Assembly (NCBI GenBank): GCA_024275775.1
Contig: JAJRYM010000145.1
Span: forward strand, 1-7,022
Source of the DNA: Nitrospirota bacterium
GTDB taxonomy: Bacteria > Nitrospinota_A > UBA7883 > JACRGQ01
Length of the DNA: 7,022 nt
Reading direction: 5' to 3'
The notes beneath the pieces were generated by a model, which searched no databases, was not told the DNA's origin, and saw only the letters and a list, made by a program, of their open reading frames with translations. Every line of letters starts with the position of its first letter. Within the stretch, counting starts at the first letter, position 1. The translations under genes and the position numbers were made by a program. Below are positions 5,918 through 7,022 of the stretch, in pieces.

Positions 5918-5927
5918 TCGCGCGCGT

Positions 5928-5934
5928 GGAAGGA
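5928..5934 (+). promoter_or_regulatory. Ribosome binding site that decides the patatin gene start
   Basis: GGAAGGA lies six bases before the TTG at 5941. The alternative GTG at 5926 has no purine-rich sequence upstream, only a GC-rich stretch, and would place this site inside the gene. It favours TTG 5941 as the start. Confidence 0.65.
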
Positions 5935-5940
5935 AATATT

Positions 5941-6885
5941 TTGGCGGTAAAAAAACGGGATTTTAAAGTTGGGCTGGCGCTAGGCGGAGGCGCCGCGAGA
6001 GGAATGGTGCATCTGGGCGTTCTTCAGGAGCTTGAAAAAGCGAAAATCCCCATGAATATGATTGCCGGCATCAGCATCGGCGCGGCTGTGGGCGCTCTTT
6101 ACGCCCTTGAGCCGGATGCCGCAAAAGTCAGAAAAAAATTCCTGAACTTTCTGAGAAGCAAGGATTTCCGAGGCGCCAAAATGGGGTTTATGCAGTCCGC
6201 TAAAAAAGACCTCAAGGGAATGAGCGGTTTTATGGAATCCATTTCCCGCACCTTCAGGAGAACACTTTTTTACGGCATTTCGTTGGCGAACCTTTCATTT
6301 CTTCCCGACGAAGTGCTTCAGCGCAACGTGAAAACGCTTATTCCGGATGTTGATTTCAGCGCCTGCAAGATTCCCTTCGTCTGCGCGGCTACCGATTTGA
6401 AATCGGGAGAAGTGATTCTTTTCAAAGAAGGTTCCCTGAGGGACGCGGTGGTCGCATCCAGCTCCATACCGGGCCTTTTCCCGCCGGTTATAACGGACGA
6501 TAAAATTATGGTTGACGGAAGCTGGACGATTCAGAATCCGGTAAGGCAGGCGCGGGAGATGGGCGCGGATTTTGTTATAGCCGTTGATATTATGTTGCAT
6601 CACGACGCCCAACCCGCTTTGAACAACAGTTTCGATGTGCTTATAAGCGGCGGGGTGGTAACGCGCAAGATGCTCGCCCGGATGCAACTGGAAGAGGCGG
6701 ATATCGTTATATGCCCCGATATCTGTGATATTCACTGGGCCGATTTTTCCAAGGCGCTAAGATGCGTCAGGAAGGGAGTGGCGGAGGCCTCGGAAATGAT
6801 ACCTCAAATCAAAACCGCTCTTAAAAAGGCCAAAGCCAAAAAATACGTATCGGTGAAAAAACTGAAATCATTGCCTGGGTTTTGA
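5941..6885 (+). CDS. Patatin-like phospholipase family protein (RssA/NTE type)
   Basis: This gene encodes a 314-residue predicted serine acyl hydrolase from TTG 5941, or 319 residues from GTG 5926. The patatin domain covers about residues 10-215. Gly15-Gly17 in LGGGAARG form the oxyanion loop, Ser45 in GISIGA is the nucleophile of the G-x-S-x-G elbow, and Asp192 in VDGS completes the Ser-Asp dyad (DGS rather than the more common DGG/A). ASSSIPGLFPP (172-182) is a further family hallmark. Such enzymes cleave fatty acids from lipids. There is no signal peptide, so it probably acts in the cytoplasm or on the inner face of the membrane; a Lys-rich C-terminus might help membrane contact. It lies after the cupin terminator and so has its own transcription start or depends on readthrough; a possible -10 TAAAAT (5885-5890) has only a poor -35. 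The gene after it begins within 40 bases. Confidence 0.9.
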   Translation: MAVKKRDFKVGLALGGGAARGMVHLGVLQELEKAKIPMNMIAGISIGAAVGALYALEPDAAKVRKKFLNFLRSKDFRGAKMGFMQSAKKDLKGMSGFMESISRTFRRTLFYGISLANLSFLPDEVLQRNVKTLIPDVDFSACKIPFVCAATDLKSGEVILFKEGSLRDAVVASSSIPGLFPPVITDDKIMVDGSWTIQNPVRQAREMGADFVIAVDIMLHHDAQPALNNSFDVLISGGVVTRKMLARMQLEEADIVICPDICDIHWADFSKALRCVRKGVAEASEMIPQIKTALKKAKAKKYVSVKKLKSLPGF

Positions 6886-6921
6886 AGAAATGGCGTGAAC
6901 GGCCAGCCGGAGATTAGAATT

Positions 6922-7022
6922 ATGCAGAAAAAGCTTTTTACCGGTATTGACGGGCCACCTGATAAAACAAGGGCGATACCGCTTCCCGACGAGGTAAACG
7001 GTTTTTTTGATTACCTATCGGC
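6922..7022 (+). CDS. Unrecognised protein, N-terminal fragment (runs off the window)
   Basis: An open frame begins at ATG 6922 (MQKKLFTGIDGPPDKTRA...) and stays open to the window edge, giving about 33 residues. GGAG at 6909-6912 lies nine bases upstream. The frame is also open back to a GTG at 6895, but that start has only a weak purine-rich sequence before it. The gap after the patatin stop is 36 bases, so the two may be cotranscribed. The visible residues include a Pro-rich stretch and no signal peptide; I do not recognise the family. Confidence 0.5.
   Translation, partial: MQKKLFTGIDGPPDKTRAIPLPDEVNGFFDYLS

Noticed and set aside
1..7022. CRISPR array, tRNA, rRNA, insertion sequence or integrase
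   Set aside because: No regularly spaced repeats, cloverleaf-like sequence, transposase motifs or terminal inverted repeats were found in reading both strands.

Overview
The window looks like a Gram-negative bacterial chromosome. The best clues to its origin are a large exported subtilisin with a Gly-rich linker and a CFIATAA box at its C-terminus, a bacterial Ig-like domain with the phrase VTGYYLSE, and COG4586-type ABC exporter genes. These features are common in Desulfobacterota/Geobacter-like and Nitrospinota/Nitrospirota-like genomes. That placement is inference from style, not a taxonomic identification. TGA is used as a normal stop by several intact genes, and Trp is encoded by TGG, so the code is standard.

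Minus-strand block (about 5301 down to 1). A tight three-gene ABC-2 type exporter comes first: an ATPase (5301-4261), then two 266-residue permeases (4264-3464 and 3460-2660), linked by a 4-base overlap and a 3-base gap. No clear terminator follows. After about 95 bases comes an unusual pair. The first member (2564-2170) is a small predicted lipoprotein consisting of a free-standing subtilisin-type prodomain. The second (2170 to beyond base 1) is a multidomain secreted S8 protease with its own signal peptide and its own copy of the same prodomain type. The two genes share one base (TAATG). Both are interrupted on paper. The lipoprotein needs a one-base frame change at an A7 run (2429-2435). 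The protease has one in-frame TGA (1454-1456) exactly where the family usually has Trp, and then stays open in the same frame for more than 480 codons, through the oxyanion Asn, a jelly-roll insert, the catalytic Ser, an Ig-like domain and the CFI box.

Plus-strand block (5360 to the end). A well-formed sigma70-type promoter (5360-5388) drives a small cupin gene, which is closed by a strong intrinsic terminator (5811-5845). Next comes a patatin-like phospholipase of the RssA/NTE type, probably starting at a TTG codon at 5941, then the first 34 codons of an unrecognised gene running off the window.

The most interesting part is the prodomain-lipoprotein/subtilisin pair with its three switch-like or damaging sequence features (a G9 tract after the start codon, the A7 frame break and the TGA). 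Either it is a decaying or mis-sequenced locus, or expression of this protease is set by slippage or readthrough. Raw reads and close relatives would decide.
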